Numbered from the stretch's first letter, positions 1-10,914 are shown. The stretch is 64,000 nucleotides of DNA from Erwinia persicina (GCF_014838825.1 NZ_JACYMO010000008.1:62001-126000); one strand, 5' to 3'. A program made the numbers and translations. Notes: generated from the sequence alone by a model not told the origin.

Positions 1-478
1 CCAGTACGGTAGTGACACGCTTGCCGGAACTGCCAAAGGCCTGCATTTTTTGCTCTTTCACCAGATAGGTAATGCGATCGCCTTTAACATTACTGTCCAG
101 CTGTTCCAGATAGGCGTCACCGGTTAACTCCACCAGGTCTTTGGCCAGCTCGTAATGCATTTTTTGCGCGTGGCCCTGGACGGGTTTACCGCTGTCCTGC
201 ATCTGATAGAACGTCGCCGGGTTGCCGTAGGCATCCACAATGGTTTTATTACTGTCGCCGCCCGGACGGGTCACCACGACTTTATCCGCCGTAATTTTAA
301 TCGTTCCCTGGGTCACAATGACTTTACCGGTAAAGGTGGCCACGTTGCCCTGCATGTCCAGCGCCTGATTTTCCGAGTCAACGTTGACCGGTTTTTCTGA
401 GTCACCGGTCAGGGCAAAAGCCGGAACGCTCGCCGCGAACAGGAGGGTAGCAGTCAGTAATTTAAGGCTTTTGTTCAT
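1..478 (-). CDS. lptA: LptA, periplasmic LPS-bridge protein (3' part missing)
   Basis: LptA forms the periplasmic bridge that carries lipopolysaccharide from LptC at the inner membrane to LptD at the outer membrane. The visible 159 codons begin with a Sec signal peptide (basic start, hydrophobic core, Ala-Phe-Ala cleavage region near residue 23). A beta-jellyroll (OstA) sequence follows, including the stretch VDSENQALDMQGNVATFTGK. The ATG at 476-478 lies inside the end of lptC (17-bp overlap), as expected for a translationally coupled operon. The C-terminus, and presumably lptB, fall outside the window. Confidence 0.95.
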   Translation of the reverse strand, partial: MNKSLKLLTATLLFAASVPAFALTGDSEKPVNVDSENQALDMQGNVATFTGKVIVTQGTIKITADKVVVTRPGGDSNKTIVDAYGNPATFYQMQDSGKPVQGHAQKMHYELAKDLVELTGDAYLEQLDSNVKGDRITYLVKEQKMQAFGSSGKRVTTVL

Positions 479-1037
479 TTTGAATTTCATAAGATGTTTT
501 GACCTTTTCAATCAACTCGGCAGTTTTCTTCCGTAAATTCCCACGCATCTTCATACCTGTAGAGTTAAAGCTGCGGCCATAAAGTGTGACCTGATCGTCA
601 GAGGTAACATCCTGCGTCGTCAGGTTGATCTGAGCGTTATCCGTTTTGATACGCTCAAGCTGTGTGTCTTTTGTCAGGCTGTTCACTTCAACATGCCCGT
701 AAAGATACAACATGCGATCGTTCGTCAGTTTGGCCTTATCCCCCCGGACCGACCAGGTGGGCACCTTATTCTCGTCGTACGTTGTCATTACCGGATTGTC
801 GAACCAGCTCACTGCGTCGGCTGAGAAATAGGTCACTTTGTCTGAGACCAGCTTATAGCTCAGTGACCCCGCAGGGTTATAAACGACCGTATGTGAATTA
901 TCGCTCATATACGTCGGTTCATTGTTGCCATTGTTTACCGCGTCGTCATTGTCATCCGTCGCAGTCAGATTCCAGCCGATCAGCACAATGGCGATCAGTG
1001 CCAGAATCAGCGTTATCCAGCGTCTCGTTTTACTCAT
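462..1037 (-). CDS. lptC: LptC, inner-membrane LPS export protein
   Basis: LptC is a bitopic protein that receives LPS from the LptB2FG transporter and passes it to LptA. The 191-residue product matches the usual family length. It has one N-terminal membrane anchor (about residues 7-25, WITLILALIAIVLIGWNL) followed by a periplasmic beta-jellyroll domain. It overlaps kdsC by 4 bp upstream and lptA by 17 bp downstream, so it is mid-operon. It contains no cysteine lipobox, consistent with a transmembrane anchor and not a lipoprotein. Confidence 0.96.
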   Translation of the reverse strand: MSKTRRWITLILALIAIVLIGWNLTATDDNDDAVNNGNNEPTYMSDNSHTVVYNPAGSLSYKLVSDKVTYFSADAVSWFDNPVMTTYDENKVPTWSVRGDKAKLTNDRMLYLYGHVEVNSLTKDTQLERIKTDNAQINLTTQDVTSDDQVTLYGRSFNSTGMKMRGNLRKKTAELIEKVKTSYEIQNEQKP

Positions 1038-1600
1038 ACAGACTGCCCTTTGGCCTCATCAAACTTACCCTGTGCAATCAACAGAAGATCGCAAATTTCC
1101 CGCACTGCACCACGGCCACCCGCAATCCGCGTCACATAGTCGGCGCGCGGAAGGAGAACGGGATGGGCGTCAGCAACGGTAACGCTCAGGCCGACTTCGG
1201 CCATAACTGGCCAGTCAATCAGGTCATCGCCGATATAGGCAACCTGTTCAGCACTGAGTGACAGTGTATCCAGAAGTTCACGGAAGGCCAAAAGCTTATC
1301 AGTCTGTCCCTGGTAAAGATGAGTAATCCCCAGTGTGGCACAGCGATCTTCCAGCAGTTTGGCTTTACGGCCGGTAATAATCGCCACCTCTATGTCGCTG
1401 GTTAGCAGGCAGCGGATACCGTAGCCATCACGGACGTTGAAGGCTTTCAGCTCTTCACCGCTGTTGCCCTGGTAAATCACGCCATCCGACATCACACCGT
1501 CCACATCGCAGATCAGCAGTTTGATTTTCTGCGCGCGGGAGATGACCTGCTGGCTAACCGGGCCGTAGCAGGTCGCTACGGTGGCTGATGAATCACTCAT
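1034..1600 (-). CDS. kdsC: KdsC, 3-deoxy-D-manno-octulosonate 8-phosphate phosphatase
   Basis: KdsC removes the phosphate from Kdo-8-phosphate to give Kdo, the inner-core sugar of LPS. It is a 188-residue HAD-superfamily enzyme of the short, cap-less type that works as a tetramer. The HAD nucleophile motif is visible near residue 31 (LLICDVDGVMSDG), with a second acid motif further on (GDDLIDWPVM). The gene sits between kdsD and lptC, so Kdo precursor synthesis and LPS export genes are in one transcription unit. Confidence 0.97.
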   Translation of the reverse strand: MSDSSATVATCYGPVSQQVISRAQKIKLLICDVDGVMSDGVIYQGNSGEELKAFNVRDGYGIRCLLTSDIEVAIITGRKAKLLEDRCATLGITHLYQGQTDKLLAFRELLDTLSLSAEQVAYIGDDLIDWPVMAEVGLSVTVADAHPVLLPRADYVTRIAGGRGAVREICDLLLIAQGKFDEAKGQSV

Positions 1601-1618
1601 TGATCTCGACTTCCTTTG

Positions 1619-2605
1619 TTAAACAACGCCGGCCCGCAGCATGTCATGCATATGCACCACGCCCAGCAGAGTGTCGCCATCGGCGACCATCACGCAGGTA
1701 ATATTCTTACTCTGCATCAGATTCAGTGCATCGACAGCCAGCGTATTGGGCCGGACGCGGATACCGCCCGGCGTCATGACACTTTCAATGCCGGCACGCT
1801 GGATATCGATGCCCATATCAAACACGCGGCGTAAATCCCCGTCGGTAAAGATGCCTTCGATTTTCATTAAATCGTTGCAGATTACCGTCATCCCCATGTT
1901 TTTACGTGTTATTTCCAGCAAGGCATCTCGCAGTGAGGCATCGCGACTCACATGCGGCATATCGCTACCGGAGTGCATGATATCATCAACGCGTAGCAGC
2001 AGCTTACGGCCCAGCGCACCGCCAGGGTGGGAGAGTGCGAAATCTTCCGGCGTAAAGCCCCGTGCTTTCAACAGTGCGACGGCCAGCGCATCCCCCATCA
2101 CCAGGGTTGCCGTGGTGCTGGTGGTGGGGGCAAGGCCCAGCGGACAGGCTTCCTGCGGCACTTTAACACAGAGATGCACATCTGCTGCGCGGCCCATTGC
2201 ACTTTCCGGCCGTCCCGTCATGCAGATCAACGTAACCCGCAGGCGTTTCAGCACCGGGATCAGGGCCAGAACTTCTGAAGACTCGCCGGAATTCGAGATG
2301 GCAATCACGACGTCACTGGGGCTCACCATCCCAAGATCGCCGTGGCTGGCTTCCGCAGGATGAACAAAGAAAGCCGGGCTACCGGTGCTGGCGAAGGTGG
2401 CAGCGATCTTCTTCCCCACATGCCCGGATTTACCCATTCCCATCACGACCACTTTACCGGAACAGTGATAGATCAGTTCGCAAGCGCGGGTGAAGTCATC
2501 ATTGATGTACTGGTCGAGCTGCTCCAGCCCTTCACGTTCAATTCGCAGTACTTCTTTCCCGGCCTGTTGAAAGTCAAAGTCGGGATGGGCAGTGATATGC
2601 GCCAT
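1619..2605 (-). CDS. kdsD: KdsD, arabinose 5-phosphate isomerase
   Basis: KdsD interconverts ribulose 5-phosphate and arabinose 5-phosphate, the first committed step towards Kdo. The 328-residue protein has an N-terminal SIS sugar-isomerase domain (about residues 40-180, with the phosphosugar-binding stretch GMGKSGHVGKKIAAT). Two C-terminal CBS domains follow (about 205-325). The length equals that of E. coli KdsD. The gene is 15 bp downstream of yrbG and 18 bp upstream of kdsC on the same strand, matching the classical yrbG-kdsD-kdsC-lptCA order. Confidence 0.97.
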   Translation of the reverse strand: MAHITAHPDFDFQQAGKEVLRIEREGLEQLDQYINDDFTRACELIYHCSGKVVVMGMGKSGHVGKKIAATFASTGSPAFFVHPAEASHGDLGMVSPSDVVIAISNSGESSEVLALIPVLKRLRVTLICMTGRPESAMGRAADVHLCVKVPQEACPLGLAPTTSTTATLVMGDALAVALLKARGFTPEDFALSHPGGALGRKLLLRVDDIMHSGSDMPHVSRDASLRDALLEITRKNMGMTVICNDLMKIEGIFTDGDLRRVFDMGIDIQRAGIESVMTPGGIRVRPNTLAVDALNLMQSKNITCVMVADGDTLLGVVHMHDMLRAGVV

Positions 2606-2620
2606 AATTCTCCAGTCCTT

Positions 2621-3601
2621 TTACCAGAAGGTCACTGAGGGGAAGCCATACAGCATTCCTACCCAGACGATAAATCCGCACAGCAACAACGCGCCAGCCA
2701 GCCGACCAATGCGGCGACTGCGCTGCAAACAGATCAGTGTGAACACAGCACTGACACCGAGCATCACCCAGTAGTCACGGGCAAAAATAGCGGTGTCGAG
2801 CGTACCGGGGTGGATTAGCGCCGGGAGACCCAGCACAATCGCGGTATTATAGATGTTAGAACCAATCAGGTTACCGATGGCGATATCATCTTCACCTTTT
2901 AATGCTCCGGCGATGACGGTGGCCAGTTCAGGCAGGCTGGTGCCTACCGAAATGATCGTCAGACCAATCACCAGCTCACTGACGCCAAAATAGTCAGCGA
3001 TGACCGTTGCGTTATCGATCACCATGCGCGTGGACATCGGCAGCACAATCAGCGCCACCGCCAGCCACAGGAAAGCAACGGTATTGCCCACCTCGTCACG
3101 GGGAAGTTCGGCAAGTTGCTCACGCGTCAGCGAATCATTGTTATCGCGTTCAGCCCGGCGGGCAATCTTGATAATAAACCACAGATAGAGTGCCGCGATG
3201 GCGATCAGGGCCAGACCATCATTGCGGCTCAGTTCATTATCGAACAGCGTGACGCCGCACAACAGGGTAACCAGCAGCATCAGCGGTAGTTCACGACGCA
3301 CCAGGTTCGAATGTACGCTTAACGGGTGAAGCAGTGCTGCGCCTCCCAGAATCAGCAAAATATTGGTAATATTCGATCCCATCGCGGTACCGACAGCAAT
3401 ATCCATCTGCCCGTGCGAGGCGGCAGAGAAAGAGACGATCAGTTCAGGCAGCGAAGTGCCGATTCCGACGACGGTCATCCCGATGATCAGCGGCGGGATA
3501 CCGACAGCACGACACAAAATAGCGGCGCTAAACACCAGACGATCGGCTCCATAAACCAGTAAGACTAAACCGATAATCAGTAGTGCTGTAGCGACGAGCA
3601 T
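2621..3601 (-). CDS. yrbG: YrbG, Na+/Ca2+ exchanger-family membrane protein
   Basis: This is an inner-membrane member of the Ca2+:cation antiporter family, with about ten hydrophobic segments. The two inverted alpha-repeat signatures of the exchanger fold are visible (GIGTSLPELIVSFSA near residue 42 and SVGTSLPELATVIAGA near residue 220). The start used is the ATG at 3599-3601, preceded by an AAGGA Shine-Dalgarno, giving 326 residues. The longer open frame upstream lacks such a site. It heads the yrbG-kdsD-kdsC-lptC-lptA operon. The physiological ion and role are not clear even in E. coli. Confidence 0.93.
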   Translation of the reverse strand: MLVATALLIIGLVLLVYGADRLVFSAAILCRAVGIPPLIIGMTVVGIGTSLPELIVSFSAASHGQMDIAVGTAMGSNITNILLILGGAALLHPLSVHSNLVRRELPLMLLVTLLCGVTLFDNELSRNDGLALIAIAALYLWFIIKIARRAERDNNDSLTREQLAELPRDEVGNTVAFLWLAVALIVLPMSTRMVIDNATVIADYFGVSELVIGLTIISVGTSLPELATVIAGALKGEDDIAIGNLIGSNIYNTAIVLGLPALIHPGTLDTAIFARDYWVMLGVSAVFTLICLQRSRRIGRLAGALLLCGFIVWVGMLYGFPSVTFW

Positions 3602-3829
3602 GAAGTGTCCTTTTAATGAGGTATTATCGTCAAAGGCGGCTAGCGGCAACGACGTCAGGCAAGGTCATTTTAGTGGCCATGATTTTGACGATCTCAGGAC
3701 AAAAAGTAAAACTTATGCCAGCTTTAGCTACGCAACAGAGGTAAGTTTCTGTAAAAATGCCCGGTCCGAGGGTTAATACGTTACCATCGGGAGTAAATTA
3801 ATCGTCTTAGAATAGAGGTCGAGGTAACT

Positions 3830-4651
3830 ATGAGCCAGACGGAGATGAATCTGGTGGATGTCCAGGGGGTGAGTTTTTCCCGTGGCAACCGGCTGATTTT
3901 CGATAACATCTCGCTTACGGTGCCCAAAGGAAAAGTGACCGCTATCATGGGGCCCTCCGGCATTGGTAAAACCACGTTGCTGCGTCTGATTGGTGGTCAA
4001 ATCCCGCCAGATAGTGGCCAGATCTGGTTTAACGGTGAGAATATACCTACGCTGTCCCGTTCGCGGCTTTATGAGGCGCGAAAAAAAATGAGCATGCTGT
4101 TCCAGTCAGGAGCCTTGTTTACCGATTTAACGGTATTTGACAACGTAGCATGGCCGTTACGGGAACATTCCAAATTACCGCTGCCGTTGTTGAACAGCAC
4201 GGTGATGATGAAGCTGGAAGCCGTTGGGTTGCGGGGGGCGGCAAATCTTAAGCCCTCCGAGCTGTCAGGGGGGATGGCGCGGCGTGCTGCGCTGGCGCGT
4301 GCTATCGCGCTGGAACCCGACCTCATCATGTTCGACGAGCCGTTCGTCGGGCAGGATCCCATTACTATGGGCGTACTGGTCAAATTAATCGATGAGCTGA
4401 ATCACGCTTTAGGCGTGACCTGTATTGTCGTTTCCCACGACGTGCCTGAAGTGCTCAGTATTGCTGACTACGCGTATATCATTGCCGATCAAAAAGTGAT
4501 TGCGCAGGGTACCGCGCCAGAATTACGTGAAAATAATGATGCCCGTGTTCGACAGTTTATTGATGGCATTGCCGATGGGCCAGTGCCGTTCCGCTTCCCG
4601 GCAGGGGATTATCTGCAAGATTTGGTCGGCTCAGGGAGGGTGAAAGACTGA
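3830..4651 (+). CDS. mlaF: MlaF, ABC ATPase of the phospholipid transporter
   Basis: MlaF is the ATPase of the MlaFEDB complex that moves phospholipid between the membranes and keeps the outer-membrane outer leaflet free of glycerophospholipids. The 273-residue protein has all ABC motifs: Walker A (GPSGIGKTT, about residue 43), signature LSGGMARR, Walker [13 protein letters not shown] and the switch histidine in VVSHD. It is the first gene of mlaFEDCB and its stop overlaps the mlaE ATG. The 228-bp gap to divergent yrbG should hold both promoters, but no clear boxes were assigned. Confidence 0.97.
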   Translation: MSQTEMNLVDVQGVSFSRGNRLIFDNISLTVPKGKVTAIMGPSGIGKTTLLRLIGGQIPPDSGQIWFNGENIPTLSRSRLYEARKKMSMLFQSGALFTDLTVFDNVAWPLREHSKLPLPLLNSTVMMKLEAVGLRGAANLKPSELSGGMARRAALARAIALEPDLIMFDEPFVGQDPITMGVLVKLIDELNHALGVTCIVVSHDVPEVLSIADYAYIIADQKVIAQGTAPELRENNDARVRQFIDGIADGPVPFRFPAGDYLQDLVGSGRVKD

Positions 4652-5433
4652 TGTTTTTACGCGCACTGGCATCACTAGGGCGACAAGGGATTAACACCTG
4701 CGCCTCCTTCGGCCGTGCAGGGCTAATGTTATTCCATGCGTTATTTGGCATTCCCCGCTTTCGTAAACATACGCCGTTACTGATAAAACAGTTATATAGC
4801 GTTGGCGTACTGTCATTACTGATTGTCCTGGTTTCAGGGTTGTTCATCGGTATGGTGTTGGGTCTGCAAGGTTATCTGGTATTGAAAACCTACAGTGCTG
4901 AAACCAGCCTGGGAATGATGGTGGCGATCTCTCTGCTGCGCGAACTGGGACCGGTGGTCACCGCGCTACTGTTCGCCGGGCGTGCCGGGTCGGCGCTGAC
5001 CGCTGAAATTGGGTTAATGAAAGCCACCGAACAGCTTTCCAGTATGGAAATGATGGCTGTTGATCCGCTACGTCGCATCATCTCACCGCGTTTCTGGGCG
5101 GGGGTGATCAGTATGCCGCTGCTGACCCTGATTTTTGTCGCAGTCGGCATTCTTGGTGGCGGACTGGTGGGGGTCAGCTGGAAGGGGATCGACCCCGGGT
5201 TCTTCTGGTCAGCGATGCAGAACGCGGTCGATCTGCGCACCGATATTATCAACTGCGTGATCAAAAGTGCCGTTTTTGCGGTGACCGTGACCTGGATTGC
5301 GCTGTTTAACGGCTATGACGCCATTCCGACCTCTGAAGGGATCAGTCGGGCAACGACGCGTACCGTAGTACATGCCTCACTGGCAGTGCTCGGTCTGGAT
5401 TTTGTGCTTACGGCACTGATGTTTGGGAACTGA
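4651..5433 (+). CDS. mlaE: MlaE, phospholipid transporter permease
   Basis: MlaE is the membrane permease of the Mla ABC transporter. The 260-residue protein has the conserved MlaE/YrbE core, including the segment [20 protein letters not shown] after the second hydrophobic stretch and several further transmembrane helices to the C-terminus. The ATG shares a base with the mlaF stop, indicating coupled translation. The length is the same as in E. coli. Confidence 0.97.
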   Translation: MFLRALASLGRQGINTCASFGRAGLMLFHALFGIPRFRKHTPLLIKQLYSVGVLSLLIVLVSGLFIGMVLGLQGYLVLKTYSAETSLGMMVAISLLRELGPVVTALLFAGRAGSALTAEIGLMKATEQLSSMEMMAVDPLRRIISPRFWAGVISMPLLTLIFVAVGILGGGLVGVSWKGIDPGFFWSAMQNAVDLRTDIINCVIKSAVFAVTVTWIALFNGYDAIPTSEGISRATTRTVVHASLAVLGLDFVLTALMFGN

Positions 5434-5437
5434 TTCG

Positions 5438-5998
5438 ATGCAAACGAAAAAAAGCGAAATTTGGGTAGGTGCCTTTTTAATGCTGGCGCTATGCGCGATT
5501 ATTTTTCTCTGTCTGCGCGTGGCTGACCTTAAATCACTCGGCAACGAGCCCACCTGGAAGCTCTATGCGACTTTCGATAATATCGGTGGTCTGAAAGCCG
5601 GTTCACCGGTGAAGGTGGGCGGTGTGGTGATCGGTCGTGTGGTGGATATCAGCCTCGACCCGAAAAATTACTCGCCTAAAGTGACCATGGATATTGAAGA
5701 TAAGTACAACAATATCCCTGATACCAGCTCACTGGCGGTGCGCACTTCGGGTCTGTTGGGTGAACAATATCTTGCCATGAATATCGGTTTTGACGACCCG
5801 GAAATGGGCACTGCTACACTGAAAGATGGTGGTACGATTCAGGACACGAAGTCCGCTATGGTACTGGAAGACCTGATTGGGCAATTCCTGTACAAAAGTG
5901 GCAGTGGTGACGACAAAGACAAAAATGCAGCTGCCACGGGCGAACAGCCTGCAGCAGAATCTGCACCGGCAGCGAACAATCCAGAAGAGGTTAAATAA
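5438..5998 (+). CDS. mlaD: MlaD, MCE-domain phospholipid-binding protein
   Basis: MlaD is anchored in the inner membrane by one N-terminal helix (about residues 8-27) and forms a periplasmic hexameric ring of MCE domains through which lipid passes. The MCE domain covers about residues 38-118 ([19 protein letters not shown]). A helical segment and an Ala/Pro/Glu-rich tail follow. The start is the ATG at 5438, four bases after the mlaE stop, because the product then begins [11 protein letters not shown] as in the family. It has 186 residues. Confidence 0.96.
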   Translation: MQTKKSEIWVGAFLMLALCAIIFLCLRVADLKSLGNEPTWKLYATFDNIGGLKAGSPVKVGGVVIGRVVDISLDPKNYSPKVTMDIEDKYNNIPDTSSLAVRTSGLLGEQYLAMNIGFDDPEMGTATLKDGGTIQDTKSAMVLEDLIGQFLYKSGSGDDKDKNAAATGEQPAAESAPAANNPEEVK

Positions 5999-6633
5999 TG
6001 TTTAAACGTTTACTGATGGTCGCGATGCTGATTGTCGCTCCCCTGGCGGCAAATGCGGCCGCGGATCAAACCGATCCCTACAAATTAATGGGAGAGGCAG
6101 CGGAAAAAACCTTTACGCGTCTCAAAACGGAACAACCTAAAATCAAGCAGGATCCAAACTATCTGCGTCAGATCGTTCGTGATGAACTGTTGCCGTATGT
6201 GCAGATTAAATACGCCGGTGCACTGGTGCTGGGCCGCTACTACAAAGATGCTACGCCTGCGCAGCGTGAGGCTTATTTCAAAGCCTTTGGTGATTACCTG
6301 GCCCAGGCATACGGTCAGGCACTGGCCATGTATAACGGACAGACCTACCAGATCGCCCCGGCGCAGCCACTGGGCGATGCCAATATTATTGCCATTCGCG
6401 TAACGATCATTGACCCGAATGGGCGTCCGCCAGTCCGCCTGGACTTCCAGTGGCGTAAAAATAGCGTGAGCAACCACTGGCAGGCGTACGACATGATTGC
6501 TGAAGGCGTCAGCATGATCACCACGAAACAGAATGAGTGGAGCGATATCCTGCGTAAGAAAGGCATTGATGGATTAACAGAACAGCTGAAATCCTATGCT
6601 AACCAACCGATTACTCTTAATAAGCAGTCGTAA
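5998..6633 (+). CDS. mlaC: MlaC, periplasmic phospholipid carrier
   Basis: MlaC shuttles phospholipid across the periplasm between the outer-membrane MlaA-OmpC complex and MlaFEDB. The 211-residue precursor has a clear signal peptide ([20 protein letters not shown], cleavage near residue 21). A Tol-Tol-Ttg2-type lipid-binding domain fills the rest. The ATG overlaps the mlaD stop and the mlaC stop overlaps the mlaB ATG, so the operon is tightly coupled. Confidence 0.96.
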   Translation: MFKRLLMVAMLIVAPLAANAAADQTDPYKLMGEAAEKTFTRLKTEQPKIKQDPNYLRQIVRDELLPYVQIKYAGALVLGRYYKDATPAQREAYFKAFGDYLAQAYGQALAMYNGQTYQIAPAQPLGDANIIAIRVTIIDPNGRPPVRLDFQWRKNSVSNHWQAYDMIAEGVSMITTKQNEWSDILRKKGIDGLTEQLKSYANQPITLNKQS

Positions 6634-6929
6634 TGAGCGATCAACTGCGTTGGGAGGTGGAGTCGGATACTCTGCGCCTCTCGGGAGAACTGGAGCGCGA
6701 AACGCTGTTACCCCTGTGGCAACAGCGTGATGCGGTGATGCAGTGGGTTGAGACGATAGATGTCTCCGGACTGGAGCGCGTTGACTCAGGTGGGCTGGCT
6801 TTGCTGGTTCACCTGCGACAGATTGCCATACAACGGGGGCGCGTTCCCCGGTTTACCGGCATTACGGATAAGCTCCGATCGTTGATCACACTGTATAACT
6901 TGCAGAAAATTATCCCGGGCAGTGAGTAA
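6633..6929 (+). CDS. mlaB: MlaB, STAS-domain subunit of the Mla complex
   Basis: MlaB is a small cytoplasmic STAS-domain protein that binds MlaF and is needed for activity of the transporter. The 98-residue product has the STAS core, with the conserved Ser/Thr region in VETIDVSGLERVDSGGLALL (about residues 37-56). Its ATG overlaps the mlaC stop, and it is the last gene of the operon, followed by a hairpin. Confidence 0.93.
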   Translation: MSDQLRWEVESDTLRLSGELERETLLPLWQQRDAVMQWVETIDVSGLERVDSGGLALLVHLRQIAIQRGRVPRFTGITDKLRSLITLYNLQKIIPGSE

Positions 6930-6996
6930 ATCACTGCGGCAGGTGTTTCCCACCTGACCTTAGCGGAACATCATGAGTTTGCTCATTTTTACCCCA

Positions 6997-7021
6997 GGAA
7001 CCGGCTCCCCGGTTCCTTCCT
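6997..7021 (+). terminator. Hairpin after mlaB, probable terminator
   Basis: An 8-bp perfect stem (GGAACCGG / CCGGTTCC, 6997-7016) with loop CTCC is followed by a pyrimidine-rich tail (TTCCT). It lies 67 bp after the mlaB stop and is the only strong hairpin in the mlaB-ibaG gap. The tail is not a pure T-run, so termination may be partial. Confidence 0.5.
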
Positions 7022-7157
7022 CCCTGCATCGTCTGAGTGGTTATCCCTTCCCGTTTACGCTTTTTCTCTTACCCCAGGCATTTTTTGCTTGTTTAAGAGT
7101 GGGGCAGATTCCACTAAGATGTGTGCCTGTTTAATATCAAGTGAATTTGAAAGCATC

Positions 7158-7412
7158 ATGGAAAATAGTGAAATTCAGTCCGTGCTGATGGGCGCGTTAC
7201 CGCTGCAGGAAGTCCACGTAACGGGTGATGGCAGCCATTTCCAGGTTATCGCCGTGGGTGAGCTGTTTGGTGAGTTGAGCCGCGTTAAGAAACAGCAGAC
7301 GGTTTACGCCCCCCTGATGGCATATATTGCGGATAATCGCATCCATGCGGTGTCCATCAAGACTTACACCCCTGAAGAGTGGGCGCGCGACCGTAAGCTA
7401 AACGGTTTCTAA
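7158..7412 (+). CDS. ibaG: IbaG, BolA-family protein
   Basis: IbaG is a small BolA-family protein linked to acid stress and to glutaredoxin-bound Fe-S clusters. The product from the ATG at 7158 is 84 residues, the family length. It shows the BolA pattern with the conserved ending [22 protein letters not shown] longer in-frame extension exists but adds a sequence unlike the family. It lies 79 bp upstream of murA on the same strand, the arrangement also found in E. coli. A direct functional link to MurA is not shown by the sequence. Confidence 0.93.
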   Translation: MENSEIQSVLMGALPLQEVHVTGDGSHFQVIAVGELFGELSRVKKQQTVYAPLMAYIADNRIHAVSIKTYTPEEWARDRKLNGF

Positions 7413-7473
7413 GCTGTGCAGAGCTTACCCCGCCTCGCGTGGTGAGCGTCTGCGCAGCAGATTTTTTGACTGA

Positions 7474-8754
<1,281 letters not shown>

Positions 8755-8774
8755 CTTTTTCAGCAGTAAAACGA

Positions 8775-8805
8775 GGGTCGGTAGCGAATACCGGCCCTTT
8801 TTTTT
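8775..8805 (+). terminator. Intrinsic terminator of murA
   Basis: A 9-bp stem (GGGTCGGTA / TACCGGCCC, one G-U pair) with loop GCGAA is followed by eight T residues. It lies 20 bp after the murA stop, between murA and the convergent sfsB, whose stop codon it just touches. Confidence 0.92.
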
Positions 8806-9064
8806 ATCCCCGGATCAGTTTTTTACGGTCAATAAGCTGGTGCGTTACCGGGTCGTAATAACGGCTGGGCCAGATTTCTGCCGGATGAACGTTCAGCGCA
8901 TCCGCAATGATCCATTCTCCTTTCGGCCATGGACGACACAGCGTATTGGCGAGCGTTGATGAGCTCAAGCCCGCCAGACGCGACTGAGCGGCGAGAGTGG
9001 TGCCTTTTTTGCGTAGCGCAGCGATGATGTCGGCAGGATGCCAGTCTTGCGGGGTCTGTTTCAT
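8804..9064 (-). CDS. sfsB: SfsB/Nlp, small Ner-like DNA-binding regulator
   Basis: This is an 86-residue DNA-binding protein of the Ner/Nlp (MuB-like repressor) family; in E. coli it is named for an effect on maltose gene expression. The DNA-binding region runs from DWHPADIIAALRKKG through the recognition-helix area GLSSSTLANTLCRPWPKGE to the conserved IWPSRY. The start is the ATG at 9062-9064, preceded by GGAGGATAAGCAC, which also aligns with the E. coli N-terminus. Another ATG seven codons upstream is possible. Its true target genes are unknown. Confidence 0.88.
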   Translation of the reverse strand: MKQTPQDWHPADIIAALRKKGTTLAAQSRLAGLSSSTLANTLCRPWPKGEWIIADALNVHPAEIWPSRYYDPVTHQLIDRKKLIRG

Positions 9065-9372
9065 GTGCTTATCCTCCATGTGCACTGTGGTCAGGCAGGG
9101 GCAGAATGTTGCCGGTGCCAGCCTGTGGTCGGTATTTCCTGGTAAAGCGACGGGTTATCATTCGCTATAACAGGATATTTATAGCAAATAGTTTCCATTA
9201 AGTTCCAGTTAATTTCAGATGTAAGATGCTTTTTTGCGTAACGCTACGCAAAAGTGTCGGTGCGGCGACGGGTAATTTCAGCAAGAAGGGAGAGGAATCG
9301 GGTTATGAACAGAGAAGGGGCAGAAAATAAGGAAAGCGCGGACAGTCCGCACTTTCCTTATTGTTTCAGCAA
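9065..9372. other. sfsB-ispB intergenic region
   Basis: This 308-bp gap holds the sfsB ribosome-binding site at its left end and the ispB terminator hairpin at its right end. The rest is AT-rich around 9170-9250, as expected for the sfsB promoter. No coding sequence or repeat was recognised. Confidence 0.6.
9327..9362 (-). terminator. Terminator of ispB
   Basis: A long stem with one mismatch (AAGGAAAG.GCGGAC pairing with GTCCGC.CTTTCCTT, single-base loop region) lies 10 bp beyond the ispB stop. On the minus strand it is followed by TTATTTTC. It separates ispB from sfsB. Confidence 0.85.
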
Positions 9373-10347
9373 CTAAAACTCGCGCTGAACGGACATATGT
9401 GCAATCGCTTCGAGCGCACTACGCCACGGAGATTCAGGCAGGATTTTCAGAGCGGCAATGGCTTTATCCGCCTCCTGTTCCGCCGCGCTCCGCGTCCATT
9501 CCAGTGATCCACACTGGTGCATCGCTTCCAGAACGGGTTCCAGTAAATGGCGGCCGTTACCGTCTTCGATAGCCGAACGGATCAGGCTGGCCTGTTCTGG
9601 TGTGCCGTTACGCATGGCGTGGAGCAGAGGCAGGGTTGGTTTCCCTTCACTCAGGTCATCCCCGACGTTTTTACCCAGCGTTTTACCATCGGCGCTGTAA
9701 TCCAGCAGGTCGTCGATAAGCTGGAAAGCGGTGCCAATGAAACGACCGTAATCCTGCAATGCCTGCTCCTGCGCCTCGCTGGCCCCCGCCAGAATGGCAG
9801 ACGACTGGGCGGCCGCTTCAAACAGGCGTGCGGTTTTGCTGTAAATCACCCGCATGTAGCTTTCTTCGGTGATATCCGGGTCATTACAGTTCATCAGCTG
9901 CAGGACTTCGCCTTCAGCAATGACGTTGACCGCTTCTGACATCAGCGCCAGCACTCTCAGCGAGCCGAGGCTGGTCATCATCTGGAAGGCGCGCGTATAG
10001 ATAAAGTCACCGACCAGCACACTGGCTGCATTGCCAAAAGCCGCGTTAGCGGTGGCTTTACCGCGACGCATGTCAGACTCGTCCACGACATCGTCATGCA
10101 GGAGCGTCGCAGTGTGAATAAATTCAATCAGTGCCGCGACCGTGATGTGCTGTTTACCGTCGTAGTTATTGATGGCGCGTGCTGCAAGCACTGCGATCAT
10201 CGGACGAATGCGCTTACCTCCGCCGCTTATAATGTAATAACCCAGCTGATTGATGAGGGATACATCCGAGTTCAGCTGGTCGAGTATTGTCGCATTGACG
10301 TCCGCCATATCTTGCGCGGTGAGTTCGTTTATCTGTTCTAAGTTCAT
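9373..10347 (-). CDS. ispB: IspB, octaprenyl diphosphate synthase
   Basis: IspB elongates farnesyl diphosphate to the C40 side chain of ubiquinone-8 and menaquinone-8. The 324-residue trans-prenyltransferase has both aspartate-rich motifs that bind Mg2+-diphosphate: DDVVDESD (about residue 84, within LLHDDVVDESDMRRGK) and DDLLD (about residue 212). The conserved GGGKRIRP motif is near the N-terminus. It is divergent from rplU, as in E. coli. Chain length is inferred from homology. Confidence 0.97.
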   Translation of the reverse strand: MNLEQINELTAQDMADVNATILDQLNSDVSLINQLGYYIISGGGKRIRPMIAVLAARAINNYDGKQHITVAALIEFIHTATLLHDDVVDESDMRRGKATANAAFGNAASVLVGDFIYTRAFQMMTSLGSLRVLALMSEAVNVIAEGEVLQLMNCNDPDITEESYMRVIYSKTARLFEAAAQSSAILAGASEAQEQALQDYGRFIGTAFQLIDDLLDYSADGKTLGKNVGDDLSEGKPTLPLLHAMRNGTPEQASLIRSAIEDGNGRHLLEPVLEAMHQCGSLEWTRSAAEQEADKAIAALKILPESPWRSALEAIAHMSVQREF

Positions 10348-10503
10348 CAGTCTGTTCAGCTATCGCTCAGTTCGCTGCTATGATAAGCGCCTTTACCCGT
10401 GCCGGTGGCATGAAATGTATGACAGATTGTACTGCAAAAATGCGGCGGTGAAACGCCCCCATTCATGTTGCGTTTTTTTTCTGCAATACAGCGCAACAGA
10501 CAC

Positions 10504-10532
10504 TTGTCTTTACCGAGGAAGTTGCGTAGAAT
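10504..10532 (+). promoter_or_regulatory. Probable sigma-70 promoter of rplU-rpmA
   Basis: A TTGTCT -35 box (10504-10509) and a TAGAAT -10 box (10527-10532) are separated by exactly 17 bp. The boxes lie about 70 bp before the rplU start, leaving room for a short leader. No other pair in the ispB-rplU gap scores as well by eye. Confidence 0.75.
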
Positions 10533-10602
10533 TCGCGCCCTATTGTGAATATTTATAGCGCAGCCTGAAATCAAAGAAGGCAAGCGCGAGAGCGGAGTTT
10601 AT

Positions 10603-10914
10603 ATGTACGCTGTTTTCCAAAGTGGTGGTAAACAACACCGAGTAAGCGAAGGCCAGACCATTCGCCTGGAAAAGCTGGACATCGCAACCGGCGAAGTCGT
10701 TGAATTCGACCAGGTTCTGATGATTGCCAATGGCGAAGACGTTCAAATCGGCGCGCCTTTAGTTTCAGGCGGCGTGATCAAAGCGGAAATCGTAGCTCAC
10801 GGTCGTGGCGACAAAATCAAGATTGTTAAGTTCCGTCGCCGTAAGCATTACCGTAAGCAGCAGGGTCACCGTCAGTGGTTCACTGATGTGAAGATCACTG
10901 GCATCAGCGCATAA
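10603..10914 (+). CDS. rplU: Ribosomal protein L21 (bL21)
   Basis: L21 binds 23S rRNA in the large subunit. The 103-residue product has the family start [18 protein letters not shown] and the basic RNA-binding tract [19 protein letters not shown] near the C-terminus. It has the usual family length. It is 15 bp upstream of rpmA and forms the conserved rplU-rpmA pair. Confidence 0.99.
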   Translation: MYAVFQSGGKQHRVSEGQTIRLEKLDIATGEVVEFDQVLMIANGEDVQIGAPLVSGGVIKAEIVAHGRGDKIKIVKFRRRKHYRKQQGHRQWFTDVKITGISA